Assembly (NCBI GenBank): GCA_031769625.1
Contig: JAUIMM010000688.1
Span: 67,001 to 131,000 of the forward strand
DNA length: 64,000 nucleotides
Origin: Taudactylus pleione
Taxonomy: Eukaryota > Chordata > Amphibia > Anura > Myobatrachidae
Reading direction: 5' to 3'
The notes under the pieces were generated by a model. The model saw only the letters and a program-made list of their open reading frames with translations. It was not told the origin of the DNA and ran no database searches. Made by a program: the position numbers and the translations under genes. Positions 54,083-64,000 of this stretch are shown piece after piece (the first letter of the stretch is position 1; every line of letters begins with the position of its first letter).

Positions 54083-57000
54083 AGTACACAGTGATACTGA
54101 GCCTTCTAGAGCTATGTGAGATATCAGCCCCGTGTCCCCACCTAGTAACATCTAGTACACAGTGATACTGAGCTGTGTGTGGTGTATGTGAGATATCAGC
54201 ACAGTGTCCCCAGCTAGTAACATCTAGTACACAGTGATACTGAGCCATGTGCTGCTGTGTGTGGTGTATGTGAGATATCAGCACAGTGTCCCCAGCTAGT
54301 AACATCTAGTACACAGTGATACTGAGCCATGTGCTGCTGTGTGTGGTGTATGTGTGATAGCACCGTGTCCCCAGCTAGTAACATCTAGTACACAGTGATA
54401 CTGAGCTGTGTGTGGTGTATGTGAGATATCAGCCCCGTGTCCCCAGCTAGTAACATCTAGTACACAGTGATACTGAGCCATGTGCTGCTGTGTGTGGTGT
54501 ATGTGCTGCTGTGTGTGGTGTATGTGCTGCTGTGTGTGGTGCATGTGCTGCTGTGTGTGGCGTATGTGTGATATCAGCACCGTGTCCCCCACCTACTAAC
54601 ATCTAGTACACAGTGATACTGAGCCATGTGCTGCTGTGTGTGGTGTATGTGTGATAGCACCGTGTCCCCAGCTAGTAACATCTTGTACACAGTGATACTT
54701 AGCCATGTGCTGCTGTGTGTGGTGCATGTGCTGCTGTGTGTGGCGTATGTGTGATATCAGCTCAGTGTCCCCAGCTAGTAACATCTAGTACACAGTGATA
54801 CTGAGCCATGTGCTGCTGTGTGTGGTGTATGTGTGATAGCACAGTGTCCCCACATACTAACATCTAGTACACAGTGATACTTAGCCATGTGCTGCTGTGT
54901 GTGGTGTATGTGCTGCTGTGTGTGGTGCATGTGCTGCTGTGTGTGGTGTATGTGTGATAGCACCGTGTCCCCACCTAGTAACATCTAGTACACAGTGATA
55001 CTGAGCCATGTGCTGCTGTGTGTGGTGTATGTGTGATAGCACCGTGTCCCCAGCTAGTAACATCTTGTACACAGTGATACTTAGCCATGTGCTGCTGTGT
55101 GTGGTGTATGTGCTGCTGTGTGTGGTGCATGTGCTGCTGTGTGTGGCGTATGTGTGATATCAGCACCGTGTCCCCCACCTACTAACATCTAGTACACAGT
55201 GATACTGAGCCATGTGCTGCTGTGTGTGGTGTATGTGTGATAGCACCGTGTCCCCAGCTAGTAACATCTAGTACACAGTGATACTGAGCCATGTGCTGCT
55301 GTGTGTGGTGTATGTGTGATAGCACCGTGTCCCCAGCTAGTAACATCTAGTATACAGTGATACTGAGCCATGTGCTGCTGTGTGTGGTGTATGTGTGATA
55401 GCACCGTGTCCCCAGCTAGTAACATCTTGTACACAGTGATACTGAGCCATGTGCTGCTGTGTGTGGTGTATGTGCTGCTGTGTGTGGTGCATGTGCTGCT
55501 GTGTGTGGTGTATGTGTGATAGCACCGTGTCCCCAGCTAGTAACATCTAGTACACAGTGATACTGAGCCATGTGCTGCTGTGTGTGGTGTATGTGTGATA
55601 GCACCGTGTCCCCAGCTAGTAACATCTAGTACACAGTGATACTGAGCCATGTGCTGCTGTGTGTGGTGTATGTGTGATAGCACCGTGTCCCCAGCTAGTA
55701 ACATCTAGTACACAGTGATACTGAGCCATGTGCTGCTGTGTGTGGTGCATGTGCTGCTGTGTGTGGTGCATGTGCTGCTGTGTGTGGTGCATGTGCTGCT
55801 GTGTGTGGTGTATGTGTGATAGCACCGTGTCCCCAGCTAGTAACATCTAGTACACAGTGATACTGAGCCATGTGCTGCTGTGTGTGGTGTATGTGTGATA
55901 GCAGCACCGTGTCCCCAGCTAGTAACATCTAGTACACAGTGATACTGAGCTATGTGCTGCTTTGTGCGGTGTATGTGTAATAGCACCGTGTCCCCAGCTA
56001 GTAACATCTAGTACACAGTGATACTGAGCCATGTGCTGCTGTGTGTGGTGTATGTGTGATAGCACAGTGTCCCCACATACTAACATCTAGTACACAGTGA
56101 TACTTAGCCATGTGCTGCTGTGTGTGGTGCATGTGCTGCTGTGTGTGGTGTATGTGTGATAGCAGCACCGTGTCCCCAGCTAGTAACATCTAGTACACAG
56201 CGATACTGAGCCATGTGCTGCTGTGTGTGGTGTATGTGTGATAGCAGCACCGTGTCCCCAGCTAGTAACATCTAGTACACAGTGATACTGAGCCATGTGC
56301 TGCTGTGTGTGGTGTATGTGTGATAGCACCGTGTCCCCAGCTAGTAACATCTAGTACACAGTGATACTGAGCCATGTGCTGCTGTGTGTGGTGTATGTGT
56401 GATAGCACCGTGTCCCCACCTAGTAACATCTAGTACACAGTGATACTGAGCCATGTGCTGCTGTGTGTGGTGTATGTGAGATATCAGCACAGTGTCCCCA
56501 GCTAGTAACATCTAGTACACAGTGATACTGAGCCATGTGCTGCTGTGTGTGGTGTATGTGTGATAGCACCGTGTCCCCACCTAGTAACATCTAGTACACA
56601 GTGATACTGAGCCATGTGCTGCTGTGTGTGGTGTATGTGTGATAGCACCGTGTCCCCAGCTAGTAACATCTTGTACACAGTGATACTTAGCCATGTGCTG
56701 CTGTGTGTGGTGTATGTGCTGCTGTGTGTGGTGCATGTGCTGCTGTGTGTGGCGTATGTGTGATATCAGCACCGTGTCCCCCACCTACTAACATCTAGTA
56801 CACAGTGATACTGAGCCATGTGCTGCTGTGTGTGGTGTATGTGTGATAGCACCGTGTCCCCACCTAGTAACATCTAGTACACAGTGATACTGAGCCATGT
56901 GCTGCTGTGTGTGGTGTATGTGTGATAGCACCGTGTCCCCACCTAGTAACATCTAGTACACAGTGATACTGAGCCATGTGCTGCTGTGTGTGGTGTATGT

Positions 57001-58650
57001 GTGATAGCACCGTGTCCCCAGCTAGTAACATCTAGTATACAGTGATACTGAGCCATGTGCTGCTGTGTGTGGTGTATGTGCTGCTGTGTGTGGTGCATGT
57101 GCTGCTGTGTGTGGCGTATGTGTGATATCAGCACTGTGTCCCCCACCTACTAACATCTAGTACACAGTGATACTGAGCCATGTGCTGCTGTGTGTGGTGT
57201 ATGTGTGATAGCACCGTGTCCCCAGCTAGTAACATCTAGTACACAGTGATACTGAGCCATGTGCTGCTGTGTGTGGTGTATGTGTGATAGCACCGTGTCC
57301 CCAGCTAGTAACATCTAGTATACAGTGATACTGAGCCATGTGCTGCTGTGTGTGGTGTATGTGCTGCTGTGTGTGGTGCATGTGCTGCTGTGTGTGGTGT
57401 ATGTGTGATAGCACCGTGTCCCCAGCTAGTAACATCTAGTACACAGTGATACTGAGCCATGTGCTGCTGTGTGTGGTGTATGTGTGATAGCACCGTGTCC
57501 CCAGCTAGTAACATCTAGTACACAGTGATACTGAGCCATGTGCTGCTGTGTGTGGTGTATGTGTGATAGCAGCACCGTGTCCCCAGCTAGTAACATCTAG
57601 TACACAGTGATACTGAGCTATGTGCTGCTGTGTGCGGTGTATGTGTAATAGCACCGTGTCCCCAGCTAGTAACATCTAGTACACAGTGATACTGAGCCAT
57701 GTGCTGCTGTGTGTGGTGTATGTGTGATAGCACAGTGTCCCCACATACTAACATCTAGTACACAGTGATACTTAGCCATGTGCTGCTGTGTGTGGTGCAT
57801 GTGCTGCTGTGTGTGGTGTATGTGTGATAGCAGCACCGTGTCCCCAGCTAGTAACATCTAGTACACAGCGATACTGAGCCATGTGCTGCTGTGTGTGGTG
57901 TATGTGTGATAGCACCGTGTCCCCAGCTAGTAACATCTAGTACACAGTGATACTGAGCCATGTGCTGCTGTGTGTGGTGCATGTGTGATAGCACCGTGTC
58001 CCCAGCTAGTAACATCTTGTACACAGTGATACTTAGCCATGTGCTGCTGTGTGTGGTGTATGTGCTGCTGTGTGTGGTGCATGTGCTGCTGTGTGTGGTG
58101 TATGTGTGATAGCACCGTGTCCCCAGCTAGTAACATCTAGTACACAGTGATACTGAGCCATGTGCTGCTGTGTGTGGTGTATGTGTGATAGCACCGTGTC
58201 CCCAGCTAGTAACATCTTGTACACAGTGATACTTAGCCATGTGCTGCTGTGTGTGGTGTATGTGCTGCTGTGTGTGGTGCATGTGCTGCTGTGTGTGGCG
58301 TATGTGTGATATCAGCACCGTGTCCCCCACCTACTAACATCTAGTACACAGTGATACTGAGCCATGTGCTGCTGTGTGTGGTGTATGTGTGATAGCACCG
58401 TGTCCCCACATACTAACATCTAGTACACAGTGATACTGAGCCATGTGCTGCTGTGTGTGGTGTATGTGCTGCTGTGTGTGGTGCATGTGCTGCTGTGTGT
58501 GGCGTATGTGTGATAGCACCGTGTCCCCAGCTAGTAACATCTAGTACACAGTGATACTGAGCCATGTGCTGCTGTGTGTTGTGTATGTGTGATATCAGCT
58601 CAGTGTCCCCACTTACTAACATCTAGTTCACAGTGATACTAAACCGTGTG
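54083..58650 (+). repeat. 79-bp satellite array, main block
   Basis: Unit: 'gtgtgatagcaccgtgtccc' + 'cagctagtaacatctagtac' + 'acagtgatactgagccatgt' + 'gctgctgtgtgtggtgtat'. A 21-bp part ('gtgctgctgtgtgtggtgca' + t) is itself reiterated two to five times in some units. Variant units recur in blocks: markers 'ctatgtgctgct' (55951 and 57619) and 'cacagcgatactg' are both offset by 1668 bp. The many minus-strand frames (HTPHTAAHG...) follow the repeat and are not genes. Confidence 0.97.
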
Positions 58651-58794
58651 GTGCTCACCATGGAGGGCTCCCAAAAAGAGTCATGGACTTGCAGGCTACC
58701 CCGACTGTCCTCGCTCTTTGAACAGTTGCCGTGCTCATGGCATCTATTCACCTGCTGCTCAGTGCTCCCCTCCAAATTTTTCCCCCACTGAACA
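58651..58794. other. Short unique spacer between satellites
   Basis: No feature recognised. Confidence 0.5.
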
Positions 58795-60810
58795 GTTGGG
58801 AGGTATACTATAGCTGTGTGGTGTATTAGGGACAGGTGGGAGGTATACTATAGCTGTGTGGTGTATTAGGGACAGGTGGGAGGTATACTATAGCTGTGTG
58901 GTGTATTAGGGACAGGTGGGAGGTATACTATAAGCTGTGTGGTGTATTAGGGACAGGTGGTAGGTATACTATAGCTGTGTGGTGTATTAGGGACAGGTGG
59001 GAGGTATGCTATAGATGTGTGGTGTATTAGGGACAGGTGGTAGGTATACTATAGCTGTGTGGTGTATTAGGGACAGGTGGGAGGTATACTATAAGCTGTG
59101 TGGTGTATTAGGGACAGGTGGTAGGTATACTATAGCTGTGTGGTGTATTAGGGCCAGGTGGGAGGTATGCTATAAGCTGTGTGGTGTATTAGGGACAGGT
59201 GAGAGGTATACTATAGCTGTATGGTGTATTAGGGCCAGGTGGGAGGTATGCTATAGCTGTGTGGTGTATTAGGGACAGGTGGGAGGTATACTATAGCTGT
59301 GTGGTGTTTTAGGGACAGGTGAGAGGTATGCTATAAGCTGTGTGGTGTATTAGGGACAGGTGAGAGGTATGCTGTAGCTGTATGGTGTATTAGGGCCAGG
59401 TGGGAGGTATGCTATAGATGTGTGGTGTATTAGGGGCAGATGGGAGGTATGCTATAGCTGTGTGGTGTATTAGGGACAGGTGAGAGGTATACTATAAGCT
59501 GTGTGATGTATTAGGGACAGGTGAGAGGTATACTATAGCTGTGTGGTGTATTAGGGACAGGTGGGAGGTATGCTATAGATGTGTGGTGTATTAGGGGCAG
59601 ATGGGAGGTATGCTGTAGCTGTGTGGTGTATTAGGGACAGGTGAGAGGTATGCTATAAGCTGTGTGGTGTATTAGGGACAGGTGAGAGGTATACTATAGC
59701 TGTGTGGTGTATTAGGGACAGGTGAGAGGTATGCTATAAGCTGTGTGGTGTATTAGGGACAGGTGAGAGGTATACTATAGCTGTGTGGTGTATTAGGGAC
59801 AGGTGAGAGGTATGCTATAAGCTGTGTGGTGTATTAGGGACATGTGAGAGGTATGCTATAGATGTGTGGTGTATTAGGGGCAGATGGGAGGTATGCTATA
59901 GCTGTGTGGTGTATTAGGGACAGGTGAGAGGTATGCTATAAGCTGTGTGGTGTATTAGGGACAGGTGAGAGGTATACTATAGCTGTGTGGTGTATTAGGG
60001 ACAGGTGGGAGGAATGCTATAGATGCGTGGTGTATTAGGGGCAGATGGGAGGTATGCTGTAGCTGTGTGGTGTATTAGGGACAGGTGAGAGGTATGCTGT
60101 AGCTGTGTGGTGTATTAGGGACAGGTGAGAGGTATGCTATAAGCTGTGTGGTGTATTAGGGACAGGTGAGAGGTATACTATAGCTGTGTGGTGTATTAGG
60201 GACAGGTGGGAGGTATGGTATAAACTGTGTGGTGTATTAGGGACAGATGAGAGGTATGATATAAGCTGTGTGGTGTATTAGGGACAGATGAGAGGTATGC
60301 TATAAGCTGTGTGGTGTATTAGGGACAGGTGAAAGGTATGCTATAAGCTGTGTGATGTATTAGGGACAGGTGAGAGGTATACTATAGCTGTGTGGTGTAT
60401 TAGCGACAGGTGAGAGGTATGCTATAGATGTGTGGTGTATTAGGGACAGGTGGGAGGTATGCTATAGCTGTGTGGTGTATTAGGGACAGATGAGAGGTAT
60501 GCTATAGATGTGTGGTGTATTAGGGACAGATGAGAGGTAATCTATAGCTGTGTGATGTATTAGGGAGAGATGGGAGGTATGCTATAGATGTGTGGTGTAT
60601 TACGGACAGCTGATAGATATGCTATAGCTGTTTGGTATATTAGGGGCAGATGGGAGGTATGCTATAGCTGTGTGATGTATTAAGGGCAGATGGGAGGCAT
60701 GCTATAACTGTTTGGTATATTAGGGGCAGATGGGAGGCATGCTATGTCTGTGTGGTGTATTAAGGACAGATGGGAGGTCTGCTATAGCTGTGTGGTGTAT
60801 TATGTATAGT
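58795..60810 (+). repeat. 40-bp satellite array, about 50 units
   Basis: Unit: 'gggaggtatactatagctgt' + 'gtggtgtattagggacaggt', 40 bp, with a 41-bp form ('ataagctg'). Variants (ggggcagat, gtgagagg, tagatgtg) recur in groups, so there is higher-order structure. Units become more diverged toward the right end (after 60540), as is usual at an array edge. Confidence 0.97.
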
Positions 60811-61448
60811 GGGCACTAAAGTGTCGCATAATATTAAATGTCCTCTTCCATTTTACCACTCACATGCCCCTCAGATCACCCCATTTGCCTCATTAGTTCC
60901 CCTCCAAAGCCCTGAGTAGTGGATGATGACACTGAGTAAGCACTCCCCCTATTACTGACAGTAAGTAGATTATGATGAGTCAGTATGAGTGCGCACACAG
61001 CCTGTCCTCTTCGGCCTGACACACAGGCTGATGGCAGTGGTGGCCATGTAGATGACGGAGAGACTGGGGACTATTTGCCCCAGGAGCCCGGAACGCGGCC
61101 TCTCCACCATGTCCCAGAGGGCGGCCATGCAGTGGGACAGGTGGGGGAATGATGGTGCTGATCCCGGCCTGGGGCTCTGCTCTTCATCTCCTGAGGGGGG
61201 GGTGGGCAGTTCTGCTCCTACAGCCTCTGGAACAACCTGCGCAGGCATCAGCGCTCCAGCTGCGACTCCTCAATACCGCAGTAGCCGAGCTCGTCCTGGA
61301 CGGTGAAGTTGCACATCATCTGCAGCAGCCTCAGCTTCCCGGATTCCCAACCCTCCTGCCTGAATCAGATAGTTCTTTATCCAGTCACTGACAGCAGGGA
61401 GCGCGTAAGAGAAATAGGATGGAGATTTGGTTTCATAATAGGCATAAA
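60811..61448 (-). other. GC-rich segment, possible decayed exon
   Basis: 61000-61400 is GC-rich non-repeat DNA. On the minus strand, frames such as YALPAVSDWIKNYLIQAGG and GQIVPSLSVIYMATTAISL look protein-like (the second could be a membrane segment), but stops and a frame change separate them. I do not recognise a family. The MITE at 61449 cuts its upstream side. Confidence 0.3.
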
Positions 61449-61984
61449 GGCCCTGATTCAGACCCACTCGCAAGCGGCTGTCCGCTCACAAGTGGGTCGA
61501 TGGTCTGCACTGCGCATGCGCACGACGGAGGGAGCTCCGTCGTGCGCATGCGCGAGACGCGACGAGCGAAGGACTTTCCTTCGCTCGTAGTGTCTGATCA
61601 AAGGGGGCGTGCTGTCGATGTTGATTGACAGCACGCCCCCTTTGGTGGGCGTGCCTGCCAGACGGAGGCGTTCCCAAGGACGCCTACCGTCAGAAGCCGG
61701 CCCCACTGACATCACTAGTGATGTCAGTGGGAGTGATTTTGGCTCTGATAGAGCCAAAATCACTCCTGGCCTTGCGGTTCAGAAACTCAACCGCAGGCTT
61801 CTGCTCGCAGTGGCGATGGTCGCGATGGTCAAGACCATCGCGACCATCATCCTGCACGCTCATATATGCTGTGGGTGGTGACCCACAGCTATACGAGCGC
61901 CCAGGAGGACGCTCCATATTTATGGAGGTGGGCCTGATTCAGAGCGAGCGCTCTGGTCAGAGCGTCCGGCTCTGAATCAGGGCC
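61449..61984 (+). mobile_element. Hairpin-chain MITE, family E, copy 4
   Basis: Ends ggccctgattcag and ctgaatcagggcc; AAA on both sides (61446-61448, 61985-61987). Contains at least seven palindromes in a row, such as 'gcatgcgcacgacggaggga' with complement, 'aaagggggcgtgctgtcgat' with complement, 'ctgacatcactagtgatgtc', and 'gatggtcgcgatggtcaaga' with complement. Same orientation as copies 2 and 3. Confidence 0.94.
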
Positions 61985-61987
61985 AAA

Positions 61988-62137
61988 GATAGAAAGGGTA
62001 AGTACTATAGGGAGTACTAGATGGAAACCGCAATGTGGTATAAATGGAATTTAATATGCTCACTACAAATACAAGAGGGTAAAATATACATAAAAAAGTA
62101 AATAAAGATAAGGATAAATGGAAATAGTATGTTAATA
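61988..62137. other. Short A-rich spacer
   Basis: No feature recognised. Confidence 0.4.
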
Positions 62138-62312
62138 GTTTCTCTATCTATACCACCTCTCTTGGAAAACTGATCAGCTCTTTTGGTTTTCAGTATCAAC
62201 TGTGCACGGACGATACTCATATCTACCTCTCCTCCCCAGATTTGTCACCATCCGTGCTGGTCCGTGTCACTGAATGTCTCTCTTGGATGGCATCTCGCCA
62301 CCTCAATCTTAA
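62138..62312 (+). pseudogene. L2-like LINE reverse transcriptase, part 1
   Basis: Reads [36 protein letters not shown] and [13 protein letters not shown]. This matches the YADD region of the LINE at 34.8-36.8 kb, but YADD is CTDD. Interrupted by a TA-flanked element at 62315. Confidence 0.85.
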
Positions 62313-62314
62313 TA

Positions 62315-62736
62315 CAGGTTGAGTCTCCCATATCCAAAATGCTTGGGACCAGGGGCATTTTGGATAACGGAATATTCCATATTTTGGAATAATTGCATAT
62401 CATTATGAATTATCTTGTGAATGAGACCCAAATATACACACAGAATGCATTTGTGTTATATACACCTTATACACACAGCCTGCAGGTCATTTTATACAAT
62501 ATTTTCAATAATTTTGTGGCTCAAGCAAAGTTTGTGTACATACATGAAATTAATTTATGTTTCATATATACCTTATACACACAGCCTGAAGGTGATTTTC
62601 TACAATATTTGTAATAATTTGTGCCTTAGACAAAGTTTGTGTACATTGAATCATCAAAAATCAAAGGTTTCACTATCTCTGTCATGCCAACATTATTCCG
62701 TATTTCGGAATATTTGGATATGGGAGACTCAACCTG
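62315..62736. mobile_element. pogo/Tigger-like non-autonomous element
   Basis: Ends caggttgagtctcccatatc and gatatgggagactcaacctg form a 20-bp inverted repeat; flanked by TA (62313-62314, 62737-62738). 'ccaaaatgcttgggaccagg' and 'attttggat' strings resemble the Tigger-type elements of mammals (recalled, not searched). 422 bp, no coding. It splits the LINE frame precisely. Confidence 0.88.
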
Positions 62737-62738
62737 TA

Positions 62739-62935
62739 TATCCAAGACGGAATTAATTATATTTCCACCGGCCAACAGTAGTTACCGACCTGATCTCTCT
62801 ATCACTGTTGACAACTCAACAATCAGCCCCACCCCACAAGCCCGCTGCCGAGGTGTCATGCTTGACTCTGAACTGTCCTTTGTTCCCCACATTCAATCTG
62901 TCCCAAAATCATGATACATTCATCTAAAAAACATA
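62739..62935 (+). pseudogene. L2-like LINE reverse transcriptase, part 2
   Basis: Continues part 1: SKTELIIFPPANSSYRPDLS, ARCRGVMLDSELSFVPH, YIHLKN. One stop (TGA) near 62910. Broken again at about 62936. Confidence 0.85.
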
Positions 62936-63776
62936 GCTTGAAGATTATGATCGTTTGCTGCGCTGTGGCTAAAAGCTGCTCGGTGAAAGTAGACAGTAAT
63001 TTGTATGATGAACCCAGAAGGTTTGCCACTAAGCGCTAGTGTGTGTGGTGATCAAAATTTTGCTAAAAACAAAAAGTAATAAATAAACTTAAAATAAAGA
63101 TGTCAATAAAAATTAATGAAAGAAATAAATAATATAAATGAAAATAATGAAGGGTAGGCATCAACAATAATGAGACACAATGTTTATGACTTCTGTCAAT
63201 ATTTGTAGAGCAGGGAGGCAGAAGGAGGTCCGGTGCCCGGTAAACAGAGGGAGTCCACAATGCCCTGAGGTAGCTGCTAGCCCTAACTGTCCCTATCCAT
63301 TAGGTGGCTTGGTCTTCTTGCAGCACTATTACCTTTCTCCGTGGCTGCCAGTGATCTTAGACGGGGACTTGAATGGAGTCAGTCGTGGTGGCTTCTGATG
63401 ACGTCAGACGCCGGCTGCTCTCCTAGCTTGTTGTCCAACTTGCTCTGGTCCGTGCCTCCTGAAGGTGCCTTTGTCTTGCTCCAACGTTTCGCATCACTAC
63501 GGATGCTTTTTTTAAGGATGATCTGTTCATTGTGGGGTTGCTCCTTATATTGGAAAAAGTGTTCCTGTGTGCCACTAAGATATAGGTCTCAACAATTTTA
63601 AATAAAAATGTATATAAAATATAAAAAGTACAAAACGTAAAAACATTGTTTTGCTTACCTAAATAATTAATAACAATGAAAATAAATACAAGTAAAAAAA
63701 TAAAACAAATAAATAAAATAAAAATTATATAAAAATAATTAGAAATCACTGATTGAAATAGGATATATAATATGAA
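62936..63776. mobile_element. Penelope-like block inserted in the LINE
   Basis: LINE coding sequence stops at about 62935 and resumes at about 63777. The insert has the same architecture as 12515-14119: 'aagcgctagtgtgtgtggtg', an A-rich stretch, a GC-richer part with a hammerhead-like motif (63481-63516), then AT-rich sequence. No protein recognised. Boundaries accurate to about 20 bp. Confidence 0.6.
63481..63516 (-). ncRNA. Hammerhead-like motif, degenerate
   Basis: Minus strand: A-rich string where CUGAUGA would be, a 5-bp stem GCATC/GATGC, then GAAACGTTGG. Second core box kept, first lost. Confidence 0.45.
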
Positions 63777-64000
63777 GTAATCTACAAGACGCTGCAAAAA
63801 CGCTAATCCATGCACTCATTATTGCAAAAGTCTCCTTACTGGTCTTCCTAAAAAGAGACTCTTGCCACTACAATCTATTATGAATGCAGCTGCGAGGCTG
63901 AACTTCCTCGCTTAATATTCATTGTCTGCTGATCCACTCTGTCAGTCCCTCTATTGGTTACCGGTCTTCTACCGTATTCAATATAAATTACTTACACTGA
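63777..64000 (+). pseudogene. L2-like LINE reverse transcriptase, part 3
   Basis: Reads KTLIHALIIA, then in another frame KKRLLPLQSIMNAAARLNFL. These match [11 protein letters not shown] and the following ...[12 protein letters not shown] of the LINE at 35.9-36.1 kb. A frameshift and a stop are present. It runs off the window. Confidence 0.82.

Noticed and set aside
54081..58622. Many 60-77 codon minus-strand frames of HTPHTAAHG / SVSLCTRCY type
   Set aside because: They follow the 79-bp satellite unit and recur with it; no start context, no splice sites, no family.

Overview
The window is vertebrate nuclear DNA, most likely from an anuran amphibian with a large, repeat-rich genome. Three things point there: a KRAB/C2H2 zinc-finger gene with the exon layout of frog zinc-finger genes, a nearly complete DIRS-type tyrosine-recombinase retrotransposon plus decayed relatives, and Penelope-like, L2-like, Tc1-like and hAT-like elements next to long satellites. 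There is no operon structure, rRNA gene, convincing tRNA gene or CRISPR array. Species cannot be named from sequence alone.

Host genes. (1) A minus-strand zinc-finger locus spans 24.8 to 17.36 kb: a leader exon, a KRAB-A exon, a short DGS exon, an acidic exon carrying seven 16-residue repeats, a 5.3-kb intron full of repeats, and a terminal exon with ten C2H2 fingers. The finger exon is open, but the leader and KRAB exons carry a stop and a frameshift. (2) A plus-strand relative at 47.27-49.24 kb has a KRAB exon, a DGS exon and an acidic exon, then a degenerate second copy of the last two; no finger exon follows in the window. (3) A 66-bp coiled-coil exon candidate lies at 10.28 kb.

Mobile elements. 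0-9.8 kb holds hairpin MITEs, a 173-bp satellite, a G-rich hAT-like element with a perfect 8-bp target duplication, decayed Tc1 copies and a 324-bp hAT element with a perfect 8-bp duplication. 12.5-14.1 kb is a 5'-truncated Penelope-like element with inverted ends and a 15-bp target duplication. 26.6-32.4 kb is the DIRS element (gag, RT/RNase H/methyltransferase, tyrosine recombinase, inverted repeats). 34.8-36.8 kb is an L2/CR1-like LINE. 42.4-43.9 kb is a Tc1 element with an intact 351-aa transposase, and 50.8-52.5 kb is its frameshifted sister. 52.5-54.1 kb is a near-perfect palindrome of Penelope-like ends.

Satellites: 46-bp units at 38.8-41.5 kb (with a small inverted satellite at 22.7 kb), 79-bp units from about 49.3 to 58.65 kb broken by four insertions, and 40-bp units at 58.8-60.8 kb. 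The right end (62.1-64 kb) is an L2-like LINE split by a pogo/Tigger-like element and by a Penelope-like block.

The most unusual signals are six hammerhead-ribozyme-like motifs in the Penelope-like blocks, hairpin-chain MITEs that landed at the same base of neighbouring satellite units, and satellite/MITE junctions shared between two loci.
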